Shown here: piece by piece, positions 54,601-61,567 of the stretch | Layout of the letters: each line of letters starts with the position of its first letter | How positions within the stretch are numbered: position 1 is the stretch's first letter | From: Puffinus mauretanicus | Lineage: Eukaryota; Chordata; Aves; Procellariiformes; Procellariidae | Length of the DNA: 64,000 nucleotides | Direction: 5' to 3' | Assembly (NCBI GenBank): GCA_023333565.1 | Contig: JAJKFH010001226.1 | Coordinates: 372,001 to 436,000 of the forward strand | Made by a program: the position numbers and the translations under genes | The notes under the pieces: generated by a model | Databases searched by the model: none | Seen by the model: only the letters and a program-made list of their open reading frames with translations | Told to the model about the DNA's origin: nothing

Positions 54601-57600
54601 TTACTTATTATGTCAGCCAAGTCAATACAAAATACCTTAGGAGCTTCAGGTCAGATTAAGAAAGAATATATGCACACACAGTAAGCACATTGAACAACGG
54701 CATAAAGGTACTATGGCTAATGGATCGGGAATGTAAAATGATTAATCAGAACAAAAGTTCTTAATAGTTAATTCATTATGTCATTTAAAGAGGTGATTAA
54801 AAAGATTTTTTTGAATCTCCCCAAAGGAAAGATTTACGGCTCAGTGCAACTCAACAGACGTGAATATCTCTGGTGGTTCTGCAGCTGAAACATTTGATGA
54901 CACTTCTATCATTTCTTTACTGATAACCTTCTACATGATCCTACAGCTAAAGAAGCAATTAACTTACAGAATTAAACTTCCTCCTGTGACAGGAACCATC
55001 CTGTGTCCTGACAGTTCAGGCTCCCTGTACCTTTTAGCCATTCTGCATTAACACAAAATATATCTAGGGCTCTCTTCTGAGGCAAATATTTAGGTCACTG
55101 CTATGCAAGAGTAACTTGAAAAGATATATCACTGTATTTTTTAAATTTATATCCAAGTGGTATGCTTTACCATTGGAAGTTCTGATTTCTTTCCACATAT
55201 GCTACACAGGGTGAAAAGACACTTAATGGGTTTTAAACAACTGTAGTAATTTAAGCTGTACTGACTAATGTGGACGAATTTGTGATATAGTGAATAAACA
55301 ATTAGCTTTTAGGGGGGAAATCTGTTATTAAACAAAATTATATTATATTAAACAAAAGATTAGGCCACCAATGCACTAAGGAAATAACAAAAAAGTGACA
55401 GCACTGGCTTTGGAACATGGAAGAAGATTGATCTGACCAAAAGCAAATGTTTATATTTGATCTTAAGTCACTCTAGAAGCATTTTAGGAACAACAGAAAT
55501 AAATACATACTTTTAAGGTGCAATTCACTTAACCAGTGCCTGCCTAAAGATGAGCTATTTTTCTATGTTGTCTTTCTATGTTGTCTTGTTTGGTTTGTCC
55601 ATGGTGTGTTGGAGTTGTTGTTTTTCTGAAAAATCAATTTTTTGAAAAATAAAGTTAGAGGACTAGCTCTGATACAGATGCCTACATTATAAACCTCAAA
55701 ATCTGGGCAAGATGACAATCTGTGCAAGTGATGGAGACTAAAATGCTACAAATTTACTCTTTCTGGCTAAATCCTCTCCATTATCAGCACGTTGTTTGGC
55801 ACAGACGATACGTGAAGAGGATAACTTTTGCTGTCTAATTCTTCAATGACTCTAATGCTGAAAGACTGCAGATTCAAGCTTGTATTGCCCATTTCAATGC
55901 ACACATATACTAACGGATGCACTGCCTAAGCACTCACAAAATAGAACAAGAAAAAAAGATATCTCATCCCCCTCCCAATAATGGATATGGTTAATATGAA
56001 GCTTTTTCCTTGGCAGTTATAAAAGAATAATTATAACAGTAGAAAAAGATTAGGCTTACATGAAGAAAGTGAAGAGATCCCCATCCTGAATTCAATTCAA
56101 AATATTTCTTTTGAAAAGCACAAAAAGGACAAGACAATCAAGAGGAGATCACACAGCTAATTATTTGAAAAAAATAATTTCACAGTGTTCTAATTTTTCA
56201 TTTTGAAAATGTGATGAACTCTCAAGAGAAATACAGAAAGTGCATGTATTGGGGAAATGAAGGAAAAGGTAGACCAACTTACTGCCTAGACCACCAGCAC
56301 TGCACAAACTGTCAATAGGAAAAAAAATCCTATTTAGTTTTCCCCTATTATCAGCTGCTTTTCCTTTGGAAAAATTTCAAAGCTTTATAGTCACAAAAAT
56401 TTCACAAAGAGTAACTGTAACAAAAAAAGATATTAAATTAGTAGACCGTCAGCCAGGACAATCATGGTCTATTAAGATAAACTTACTCTGTGGATATCTA
56501 GATAGATTTTCTCTGTATGTCCATTTAAATGAATTATTTGCACTCTTAGCCTTCTAAAAGACACAAGGAAAATAAAATATAACATTGTCACAGCATAATG
56601 GTCCCTCCTGCCTGACAGACATTAGGAGAGGAAAAAAAGTTACTGAAAAATGAACACTGAGATGACATTACCAAGCTATTTTCAAAGTGGGAGGCAATTA
56701 GACTATGAAAATGTTCTCTTCCATTATTTCTATTATACCAGAGGAAGATAAAGTAAACAAATATGAAGATGGATAGTTATTGTTGATGCACAGTGACAGC
56801 TACCCAATATGTTACATTGAAGAACTATGTTCTATCAGTCCAGATTTTATACAGTGACAGGCAAATCTGTAACAATCAGGTAGCCTAAAAATCTAAAAAA
56901 AAAAGTGCAGTTTCAAGTTGTTTGGGTCTTTTTTTTTTTTTTTTAATTGTAGAAGTTGTGGTGGAACTAGAATAAACTTCACCTGTTGTTTAATAAAACA
57001 AACCATTTATTAGTTTTACAGGATTTAGGTTGATAAACTATGTCAAAAGATTTTCAGAAGGGCTCTTTACACTTGTGTCCCTGACACTACAGATACTCAA
57101 GCTGAAGTACCACCACTTCTGCACCTCTAAAGATGAGACAAAGACGCTCATTTTAGAGGGTCTGCTTTTGACTTGACCTCTTCTGAGGTCAATATATAAT
57201 ACTGATAAAAAATCACCACTTAACCTTACAATAGCAATTTTCAAAGTGCTCAACACCAATTCACAAACTTTAAAGAAGAGGGCAGTTTAGCCTAAAGTCC
57301 AAATATTAACTATTCTGGCCACTTTGCAAATCTTATTCAGGTATCTGAAGGAGAAATTCTCTTGAAAACCTGATCTTGCATGCAATCAGGATGTCCCTCC
57401 TTGGAGATAGTCAAAAGGCGCTTGGACATGGGCCTGCTGGAGCAGCGGGGTTGGACCAGATGACCTCCAGAGACGCCTTCCAACGTCAGCCGTTCTGCGA
57501 TTCTGTGAACTGCAATGTAACAACTACCCTGTACGTCTTCAATTCTACAGAATATCTTTTGTTATGATGGCCCTCTATTTAAACTCTTACAAAGAAAGAA

Positions 57601-60600
57601 CAGTACAGACATAGCTTTCAACTTGCTCACCTAACTGGTGCCTGAACTTTAGGGGCTTAATGAATCAGTCCTTCCAAAGCAAATCTAGGTTCTCTATGTA
57701 CTTAACAGAGAGGCCTTTGTCTCAGAAGACCCAAGACAAACGCTGCCTTCTTGAGTTAGGTAGTGAATCATTAATGAGTAATTATTTTTGCTATCAGTTC
57801 TGCATTAACCCTCCAGTTTCTGAACTCTGTCCTATCCAGAGGAACTGGCAGAACCAATCCTAGAGGTTCTCTGGATGTTGGGAGCTTTCTCAAGTGTTTT
57901 TAGGTTATTTTGCATTAATAGGGCACATGTAGAAACATTCACCTTACTCTCAGCAAGCTCACAGTCCTACCAGTTGTAAGTATATCCAGAAAATATTAAA
58001 TAGGAGACATGTCAAACAAAATTAAAGCACAAAAAAGCATTACACCCAATTCTATATTGCTAGTATTTAAAATGTAAGCTTAGCAGAAACAAGATAATCT
58101 TGAGTACTGAAATTACACAGAGTCTACATTTAGCAACCTATTTTCACACTTAAAGCGCACAATTCTGTCACAGTCAATGCAGCAGAACTCAGTAAAACAT
58201 TCCTGTTTAATAGGATGTCATTTATCCGCAAACACACTTTACAATAATGGATTTTCAACTACCGCAAATTGATTTTATTTCATTCCTTCCACATGTCATT
58301 GTGCCACAGAGGATAACTCCTTTGATATTAATAGTAATGAAGATGCATTGCATCTGACAGCCCTAACAACATGTTTAATAGAACATTTTAACTTTAAGTA
58401 GATGAAGAATCAGAAGGGAACACTTTTTCAGATTCCACTGTTTCAGAACACAGTTCTGTATAAATGAAATTATCCTACTTAAAAGTTATTTCCACTTTGA
58501 GATCATTTCTGTGTAATTTGACAGTTTTATTTTGGGAGGATAACATTCTGACATACTGCAAATTATTCTCCCAAAACAATACAGCTTATCCTTTTGTATC
58601 TGCTTTAATCAAATTTGTCTCAATAGCCTCCTACTTCTGGTAAGTAATTCTCGCAATTAATGATCCTAACTTATCCTAAAATGACAATCCTAAGGTGTCA
58701 CTCCCCAAGAGAAACAATACAAAACATACTGTTTCAAACTGCTACTACACAACCCAGGGAGAGATTTATTCAGGCTTTATTTTACTTATTGTGTTACCAG
58801 AAACTGCTGCTTCTGCAGAACAACAGGAGTTTTGCCAGTGACGTGGGTCAGACCTTGCTGCTTTCCCGCAATTTGGGTTTGCACTTAGGAGATTCTCAAA
58901 GCATGCTCACCTACCTAACTCAAATGCTGCCATCATGTTCTACACAGAAACTCCATTTATTGAGTTTCATCTTTATTCCAGATCTCTCCCATGCAATTTG
59001 TTTGCATAAGGAAAACACCTACTTATCTAGGAGGTATATCTTATTTATAATTGCATGTGCAGAGAATGTTTTGGAAAAGAGTGTATGCTGCAATTTTAAA
59101 GTGTAACAAATTAAAGTGTAACGAAAAGTTCAAACCTTTTGTTTAAGGAAGCAATATTTGCAGGGTTACTGCAGCTTGACAAATATATTAACACTGAAAA
59201 AACCAAAAACCTAGTTAAAAATGAAAGAAAAATTACCATCAATTGCATGCAGTCCTGTCGTTGCCTTTCCTTTTTCCGGTTCCTCTTTCCATTATGAAAG
59301 TTCTAACAAAGCATTCTCCCTTATTTTTAGCACAAACAGGGCAACAACCAGCATCTTACGGATTTTGAGCTCCTAGACCAAGTACCAGTTTTGCAAGGTG
59401 ATCTCTAACTACCCCACTTTGTAACAACACTCTTCACAAAAAGAAAGTGTCATATACAGCAAGAAATAATGTTAAGAAGCTACTCCTACTGACCCGTAAC
59501 TAGCCCCTCACTTGAACAGCACAATAGAGAGTGAAAAATGACCTTCAGGAATGTACAACTTAAAATGTTAAAATGGAAATTGTCGAGTCATTTAGCGACA
59601 GAACAAGCTTTTGAGACCAATATTAACATAAACCTTGCTTGCAAGCAAGAGCCATAAAACAGAGATAAGAAAGGTGAAATGCTGCAACCAACTCCTGACA
59701 TCTGAAACCTATTTCAAATGGCTAATAATCCAGTCTATTCTTCAAAATTTATGTTGACATTTACTTTTGCTCACAGCATTTGCCTCCTGCTTGTAAGACT
59801 AGCAACACGCACATTACATATGAATAGCTCTTGGGTCCTGCCCTGATGTCCTGTGCTGTTTTCAAATGCCACTGAAGCATGTGCTTAGATAGAAGCTATC
59901 ATCAGACTAGAGAGTTAAACACACTGCAATTCCTTTTAGAATCCCGCGTGTTGGGTGGAGTGCGGTGTGTGTAAAAACACTACCACTCTTACCCCCTTTT
60001 CTTTATCAGTTACTTAGCAACTAGTTGTCTTTAATTTCCTTTTGGGAGACTATTTTCCATATACAGTAAGGGGAACGGAATTCAGAGGTGCCCAACAACC
60101 CGTTTATAGAACTTAGCTCAGCAGAGACTTGCGTGTCACTGGAGAGAAAACAAATGGTAGTAACAAGTGAGTTGTTTTATCTTACATTCTTTGCTAGTAC
60201 AGGTACAAGCGACACTGCACGGACTCTCCTCCAGCCTGGAGGTTGAATAAATTGCTACACCTGGAATCAGTGACTACTCAAAGCCAGACAGACTGGCTTC
60301 TCTCTCAAGGCCCAAACAGTTCGCGTTGCTACTTACAGATCTGCATCCTCCGTGAGTTCCAACTATTAGTAACTGTTCACTTTAAGATTAAAAAAATGGC
60401 GCTTTGCTGAAATGACCATTAGTTTGTGCACATACTTTACCTGTACATCGTTGGTGTTCATTCTTGTTCCCTCCTTCCCAACGAAGATGTCATCTATGTC
60501 AACCAGAATGTACCTATCCAAGGACAGTCTGAGCTTCTTTCCAGACAGGAAAGAGATGGCATCTATGAAAATCAGCTTGTGCAGCCAAAAATTCAAGTTA

Positions 60601-61421
60601 TTGCCGAAAAGGACTCGTTGAATCCCATCGTGGAGCCCCAGGTCATGAATTACCGTGGCATGGAGAGCACTTTTAGCAGCAGGTGGTGAAAGGTTTTCTG
60701 GTGTCTTTACTTTTGCAAAAATCACTGGTTGGTAAGCTGTATGATTAATCTGGAAAACCGCCCAGTCATTTCCAAGCAAGGGACCTTTCTCAAGCTTAGA
60801 AGATTTAGTCACATGGAGCAGTGGGGAATGAGGGTTAATGCAACAGTCCTTAATACCCAGATTGCTGTGGACATGGAAAGGAAAGCCCTTCAATTGAAAG
60901 CTCTGCAAGCTGTTCTCATTGCCTTTGTGAAATCCAATAACACCTACACCATATTCTATACAGTACTTATCTAGAAGGCCTCTGTTCCAAGAGTCCATAT
61001 TCACATACTTTAGAATATTTTCATACACTATGAGAGCATATTTGCCTTTATTTTTGTCTATAAGCACTGGGAGGTCACCCTTCCCAGGTGCAATCTCAAT
61101 GTGAAACTGAAATCTGCTAGATTCTAGAATGGTTATTATATCTTGGCCTAATGTTGAGTACTGACTTTCCACAAACACCAGCACTACAAGATCTGTCCTC
61201 AGGGGATCAATAGGCTTCATGGTCTTCATCTCCATCAGCTTGTATGGCAACAGTTGAAGATCACCACATTCCACTTCTGAAGAGATTTCGGAAAGTTCAT
61301 TTTCCTGTTTGTAGCCATTATACAAGTAGTACGCAGAAATAACTATGCTCACCATACAAAAAGTGGCCAGCAAAATAACTGTTCTTTGAAAATGTCTGTG
61401 AAGTTTCATGATAAAGCTCAT
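3526..61421 (-). CDS. NDST3: NDST3, bifunctional heparan sulfate N-deacetylase/N-sulfotransferase 3 (complete spliced CDS, 13 coding exons)
   Basis: Golgi type II membrane enzyme of heparan sulfate synthesis. It removes acetyl from GlcNAc residues and then transfers sulfate from PAPS to the free amine. The CDS joins, on the minus strand: 61421-60441, 38058-37971, 34321-34167, 30532-30347, 27639-27511, 15230-15048, 13005-12909, 12055-11932, 9788-9614, 8603-8433, 5687-5578, 4979-4877, 3645-3526. All introns are GT-AG and all phases agree, giving 873 codons plus TAG. Seen: short basic tail; membrane segment about residues 14-34; DIDD at 308-311 and a His-rich [10 protein letters not shown] at 379-388 in the deacetylase half; PAPS 5'-phosphosulfate loop QKTGTT with Lys605; 3'-phosphate segment [12 protein letters not shown] at 695-706; Cys809 and Cys819 as the expected sulfotransferase disulfide. 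N-glycosylation sequons lie at N226, N342, N392, N658 and N794. The N-terminus ([14 protein letters not shown]) fits NDST3, not NDST4 as I recall them. From family knowledge, NDST3 is mainly neural, with strong deacetylase and weak sulfotransferase activity. Confidence 0.96.
3646..4876 (-). other. NDST3 intron 13
   Basis: 1.2 kb GT-AG intron. It contains a candidate old repeat fragment near 3883-3990. Otherwise unremarkable AT-rich sequence. Confidence 0.85.
3883..3990. repeat. possible old amniote interspersed repeat fragment
   Basis: GGATCTGATTCTACTCTCAG followed by a degraded 'TGTAAAT...AGTTACTT' run resembles the same old sauropsid repeat class as at 2576-2665, in the other orientation. 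Motif-based and weak. Confidence 0.25.
4877..4979 (-). CDS. NDST3: NDST3 exon 13 (residues 800-834)
   Basis: The exon is 103 bases, with acceptor TGTTTCAG|GTTCGA and donor TCTGAG|GTAAAC. It encodes [20 protein letters not shown], then [14 protein letters not shown]. Cys809 and Cys819 correspond to the NDST1 disulfide Cys818-Cys828. The [10 protein letters not shown] stretch is the conserved PAPS-contacting loop near the C-terminus. The exon ends in phase 0. Confidence 0.97.
4980..5577 (-). other. NDST3 intron 12
   Basis: 598-base GT-AG intron and the smallest of the gene. Nothing else recognised in it. Confidence 0.9.
5578..5687 (-). CDS. NDST3: NDST3 exon 12 (residues 764-800)
   Basis: The exon is 110 bases, with acceptor GTTGTAG|TTGCTA and donor CTAAC|GTGAGT. 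It encodes [18 protein letters not shown] through HYNYSEAL, plus two bases of Thr800. The sequon N794-Y-S is present. It is sulfotransferase domain sequence, placed by similarity and phase. Confidence 0.96.
5688..8432 (-). other. NDST3 intron 11
   Basis: 2.7 kb GT-AG intron. It contains an old CR1 LINE fragment at about 5808-6005. Several 60-100 codon open stretches here show no family resemblance. Confidence 0.9.
5808..6005 (+). mobile_element. degraded CR1-type LINE fragment (end of reverse transcriptase region)
   Basis: The run ATCATTAATGACCTGG, then a diverged AAATTGG and GGATCTAGAAAGATAAGAAA, follows the order of the CR1 consensus near the 3' end of its reverse transcriptase ORF. The reading frame is broken by indels and stops, so this is an old, dead copy. 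Confidence 0.6.
8433..8603 (-). CDS. NDST3: NDST3 exon 11 (residues 707-763)
   Basis: The exon is 171 bases and is phase 0 at both ends. The acceptor is TTTTACAG|CATCAG and the donor TATCAG|GTGAAT. It encodes [18 protein letters not shown] and ends [10 protein letters not shown]. It forms part of the sulfotransferase fold and the glycan-binding face. It is too short to stand out as an ORF. Confidence 0.96.
8604..9613 (-). other. NDST3 intron 10
   Basis: 1.0 kb GT-AG intron. It contains a degraded CR1 3' end at about 9032-9130 and a short T-run near 9210-9221. Confidence 0.9.
9032..9130 (-). mobile_element. CR1 LINE 3' end, degraded, antisense to the + strand
   Basis: GATAATTCAGGTCAGAAGAG followed by GATCTCAGTAGG, CTAGTCAAGCCTCCTGTCC and AAAGCACGG follows, in order, the reverse complement of the CR1 3' end. 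Diverged, 5'-truncated copy lying in the same orientation as NDST3. Confidence 0.7.
9614..9788 (-). CDS. NDST3: NDST3 exon 10 (residues 648-706)
   Basis: The exon is 175 bases, with acceptor TTTCCTAG|GTACAT and donor TATCAG|GTATGC. It encodes [20 protein letters not shown] and ends [12 protein letters not shown]. The last segment is the 3'-phosphate-binding strand and helix of PAPS sulfotransferases (Ser698, Arg700). The sequon N658-V-T is present. Confidence 0.97.
9789..11931 (-). other. NDST3 intron 9
   Basis: 2.1 kb GT-AG intron. A 97-codon open stretch around 10585-10878 shows no family resemblance. No repeat was confidently recognised. Confidence 0.9.
11932..12055 (-). CDS. NDST3: NDST3 exon 9 (residues 607-648)
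   Basis: The exon is 124 bases. The acceptor is TTTGCAG|GTACCA and the donor GATTG|GTAAGA. It completes the PAPS loop ([14 protein letters not shown]) and continues to [10 protein letters not shown], ending two bases into Trp648. It is the core of the sulfotransferase domain. It is too short to stand out as an ORF. Confidence 0.97.
12056..12908 (-). other. NDST3 intron 8
   Basis: 853-base GT-AG intron that splits the PAPS-loop motif QKT|GTT. Only short homopolymers were seen. Confidence 0.9.
12909..13005 (-). CDS. NDST3: NDST3 exon 8 (residues 575-607), start of sulfotransferase domain
   Basis: The exon is 97 bases, with acceptor CATTTTAG|AATCCC and donor ACTG|GTGAGA. It encodes [20 protein letters not shown], then [12 protein letters not shown] plus the first base of Gly607. 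Here begins the PAPS 5'-phosphosulfate loop (QKTGTT). Lys605 is the residue equivalent to the catalytic lysine Lys614 of NDST1. The intron splits the loop between T606 and G607. Confidence 0.97.
13006..15047 (-). other. NDST3 intron 7
   Basis: 2.0 kb GT-AG intron, AT-rich. No element recognised. Confidence 0.9.
15048..15230 (-). CDS. NDST3: NDST3 exon 7 (residues 514-574)
   Basis: The exon is 183 bases and is phase 0 at both ends. The acceptor is TTCTAAAG|ATTAGC and the donor CAG|GTAGGC. It encodes [20 protein letters not shown] and ends PEQKDPLWQ, the conserved segment just before the sulfotransferase domain. The acceptor lacks a strong pyrimidine run directly before the AG, but the frame and family match leave little doubt. 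Confidence 0.97.
20037..20228. mobile_element. hAT/Charlie-like miniature inverted-repeat element (192 bp)
   Basis: Perfect 16-bp terminal inverted repeats, CAGTGGTCTCCAAACT at the left and its reverse complement at the right. They are flanked by 8-bp target-site duplications CACTAAGC (20029-20036) and CGCTAAGC (20229-20236) with one mismatch. The 8-bp duplication and the CAGTGGT...CCAAACT termini are those of the hAT superfamily, Charlie group. There is no coding capacity, so it is a non-autonomous copy. Confidence 0.85.
22431..22729. repeat. pair of exact 22-bp direct repeats
   Basis: TGAAGGCTTTCACCAAATTC plus CT occurs at 22431-22452 and again at 22708-22729, 277 bases apart. The flanks differ. 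An exact 22-mer this close is unlikely by chance. Confidence 0.8.
27511..27639 (-). CDS. NDST3: NDST3 exon 6 (residues 471-513)
   Basis: The exon is 129 bases and is phase 0 at both ends. It lies between acceptor ATTCAG|GTGCTT and donor CCA|GTAAGTAC. It encodes [18 protein letters not shown] through FFTVVLNP. It forms part of the region leading from the deacetylase half toward the sulfotransferase domain. It is too short to stand out as an ORF. Confidence 0.96.
27640..30346 (-). other. NDST3 intron 5
   Basis: 2.7 kb GT-AG intron. A compact hairpin-like palindrome occurs at 30100-30124. No gene or repeat family recognised. Confidence 0.9.
30347..30532 (-). CDS. NDST3: NDST3 exon 5 (residues 409-470)
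   Basis: The exon is 186 bases and is phase 0 at both ends. It runs from TTTTAG|GAACATGG to ATCATG|GTGAGT. It encodes [18 protein letters not shown] at its start and ends [12 protein letters not shown]. It forms part of the deacetylase half, and the [11 protein letters not shown] stretch is highly conserved in NDSTs. Read-through into the intron gives only a short out-of-frame tail. Confidence 0.97.
30533..34166 (-). other. NDST3 intron 4
   Basis: 3.6 kb GT-AG intron, AT-rich. A locally GC-richer stretch at about 32010-32160 shows no recognisable feature. Confidence 0.9.
34167..34321 (-). CDS. NDST3: NDST3 exon 4 (residues 357-408)
   Basis: The exon is 155 bases. It begins by completing Gly357 and runs [12 protein letters not shown] through FALVSY's first two residues (ends ...NKKFAL), with donor TTA|GTGAGT in phase 0. 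[10 protein letters not shown] at 379-388 puts His380, His384 and His388 close together; with DIDD of exon 2 these are likely metal ligands of the deacetylase site (inference from family knowledge). The sequon N392-E-S is present. The acceptor is unusual: a pure T27 run followed by GCAG. Confidence 0.97.
34326..34352 (-). repeat. A27/T27 homopolymer forming the exon 4 polypyrimidine tract
   Basis: 27 consecutive A on the + strand, so T27 in the NDST3 transcript sense, followed at once by GCAG and exon 4. Such runs usually vary in length between individuals. Confidence 0.95.
34925..35330. promoter_or_regulatory. GC- and CpG-rich block with a YY1-like motif, function unknown
   Basis: A clear GC-rich island in AT-rich surroundings, with many CpGs. 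AAGATGGCGGC at about 34945-34955 is the classic YY1 core seen near promoters and 5' ends of transcripts. It could be an intronic promoter, a CpG island, or a GC-rich repeat. No family was identified. Confidence 0.35.
35375..35540. promoter_or_regulatory. possible conserved non-coding element in intron 3
   Basis: Dense binding-site-like motifs: TCTAATTAGCTGGCAG, TTTTTAATGACAGG, and an inverted pair TGACAGG/CCTGTCA (35442-35448 and 35454-35460) typical of TALE/MEIS-TGIF half-sites. Further on are AAATTTAAATAACC and CCATATAAAG. The style resembles a developmental enhancer; conservation itself cannot be seen here. Confidence 0.3.
37971..38058 (-). CDS. NDST3: NDST3 exon 3 (residues 328-357)
   Basis: The exon is 88 bases, from acceptor TTTTTTTTCAG to donor ACAG|GTAAGAATG. 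It encodes [18 protein letters not shown] and on to GKFYHT, ending one base into codon 357 (Gly). It contains the sequon N342-F-T. It belongs to the deacetylase half. It is too short to stand out as an ORF and was placed by family similarity and phase. Confidence 0.96.
38283..38445 (-). mobile_element. MIR-like SINE relic
   Basis: AGGCAAACAAAGGCACACGC, then GATTACTCAGTAAACCTGGG, then CAGCCAGGAATGAAATTCAG and ATCTC match in order the reverse complement of the MIR core (lower-case consensus: ...cagtttcctcatctgtaaa... strand). Diverged and without intact ends. Confidence 0.5.
42600..42745 (-). mobile_element. MIR-like SINE relic
   Basis: TCTTACAGACAGGACAAACA followed by GAGGCACAGACAGATGACAT, then a CAGCAGTAAAGCC stretch, follows the order of the reverse-complemented MIR core. 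Old and diverged. Confidence 0.45.
43804..43827. repeat. A24 homopolymer
   Basis: 24 consecutive A followed by GAGGG. It may be a decayed retroelement tail, but no element body was recognised beside it. Confidence 0.9.
44741..44758 (+). repeat. G-run (G6-C-G11)
   Basis: Eighteen bases of G broken by one C on the + strand. The NDST3 transcript would carry the C-rich complement. Confidence 0.9.
45350..45485. repeat. possible old amniote interspersed repeat
   Basis: GGACCTGATTTTCAAAAAAA-like start, then AGGAGCCACAACTT and a later TAAATATAAGTAGCCACTTT-like run, resemble a common sauropsid repeat with 'CCTGATTTTCA' motifs. Family not named; weak. Confidence 0.25.
47691..47945 (-). mobile_element. 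CR1 LINE 3' end, truncated
   Basis: On the + strand the stretch begins TCATAGAATCATGGAACAGT, then TTGGGTTGGAAGGGACCTTC, and runs through the CR1 3' region (reverse complement) up to CTTCCAGTTTAATT. In its own sense the element ends ...GATTCTATGA at 47691. Well preserved, 5'-truncated copy of avian type, in the same orientation as NDST3. Confidence 0.93.
50775..50799. repeat. 25-bp near-perfect palindrome
   Basis: AACACTTCTAC, ATT, then GTAGAAGTGTT: 11-bp perfect arms with a 3-base centre. Confidence 0.9.
53274..53347 (+). repeat. 74-bp inverted repeat, left arm
   Basis: Starts CTTTATTTTTC and ends AAACAAGACAA. It is the reverse complement of 55581-55654 over all 74 bases with a single mismatch (CACGGA here, CATGGA in the complement). 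The flanks outside the 74 bases do not match. Confidence 0.93.
55561..55586. repeat. tandem duplication, 2 x 13 bp
   Basis: TTCTATGTTGTCT occurs twice without a gap, at 55561-55573 and 55574-55586. The second copy overlaps the outer edge of the right arm of the 74-bp inverted repeat. Confidence 0.9.
55581..55654 (-). repeat. 74-bp inverted repeat, right arm
   Basis: Reverse complement of 53274-53347 with one mismatch. It starts TTGTCTTGTTTGG and ends GAAAAATAAAG on the + strand. The arms are separated by 2,233 bases. Confidence 0.93.
57395..57508 (+). mobile_element. CR1 LINE 3' end, truncated
   Basis: CCTCCTTGGAGATAGTCAAA, then the GGGGTTGGACCAGATGACCT core and the closing GCGATTCTGTGA, match the 3' end of CR1 in the + orientation, antisense to NDST3. 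Short, 5'-truncated copy. Confidence 0.92.
60441..61421 (-). CDS. NDST3: NDST3 exon 2, coding part (residues 1-327)
   Basis: This exon holds the start codon, the cytosolic tail, the signal anchor (about residues 14-34, hydrophobic, ending YYLY) and the first part of the deacetylase half. The ATG at 61421 is the first in-frame ATG; an in-frame open stretch continues upstream but begins with GTG. The start context has A at -3. The exon ends ...MNTNDVQ with donor CAG|GTAAAG in phase 0. DIDD at 308-311 matches the acidic motif of the family's deacetylase, probably part of the metal site. The sequon N226-H-T is present. At 981 coding bases this is by far the largest exon, as is usual for NDST genes. 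Confidence 0.97.
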
Positions 61422-61567
61422 GTTGTTTACTTGCCTTAGATTGCTCTCGATAGCAGCATTAAAAACAAACACAGATTCTCAACAACTTGTTCCAGTCCTC
61501 TGAAATATTTATGTCACCATTGCAGCACACACATCTGTCTTCCACAAAGCTTTACAGAAGGTACAGT
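61422..61567 (-). other. NDST3: 5' UTR part of NDST3 exon 2
   Basis: The exon 2 acceptor is a T-rich tract ending TTTTCTTTTAG, with AG at 61569-61568, so the exon starts at 61567 and has 146 untranslated bases before the ATG. Two short uORFs lie here (61534-61514 and 61520-61509, stops included), both ending well before the main ATG. Transcription must start upstream, in an exon at or beyond the right side of the window. Confidence 0.8.

Larger units (their letters stand above)
38059..60440 (-). other. NDST3 intron 2 (22.4 kb)
   Basis: The largest intron, between exon 2 and exon 3. It contains MIR-like relics (38283-38445, 42600-42745), a GC-rich patch at 39757-39995, an A24 run at 43804-43827, a G-run at 44741-44758, CR1 ends at 47691-47945 and 57395-57508, and a 74-bp inverted repeat pair (53274-53347 and 55581-55654). 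Open stretches up to 148 codons show no recognisable protein. Confidence 0.9.

Noticed and set aside
58660..59106. 148-codon ORF on the + strand in intron 2
   Set aside because: It begins with ATG but shows no family resemblance, domain or splice context. One ORF of this size is plausible by chance in 64 kb read in six frames.
3526..61421. NDST4 or NDST1/2 as the identity
   Set aside because: The N-terminus, the first 327 residues, the total of 873 codons and the C-terminal ...LRQELQKVR fit NDST3 as I recall it. NDST1 ends differently, and NDST4 differs in the tail and anchor.
60366..61472. Treating the continuous 368-codon ORF as the whole protein
   Set aside because: Its first 17 codons begin at GTG and lie before the proper ATG at 61421. 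Its last 25 codons read past the CAG|GTAAAG donor at 60441-60440 into intron 2.
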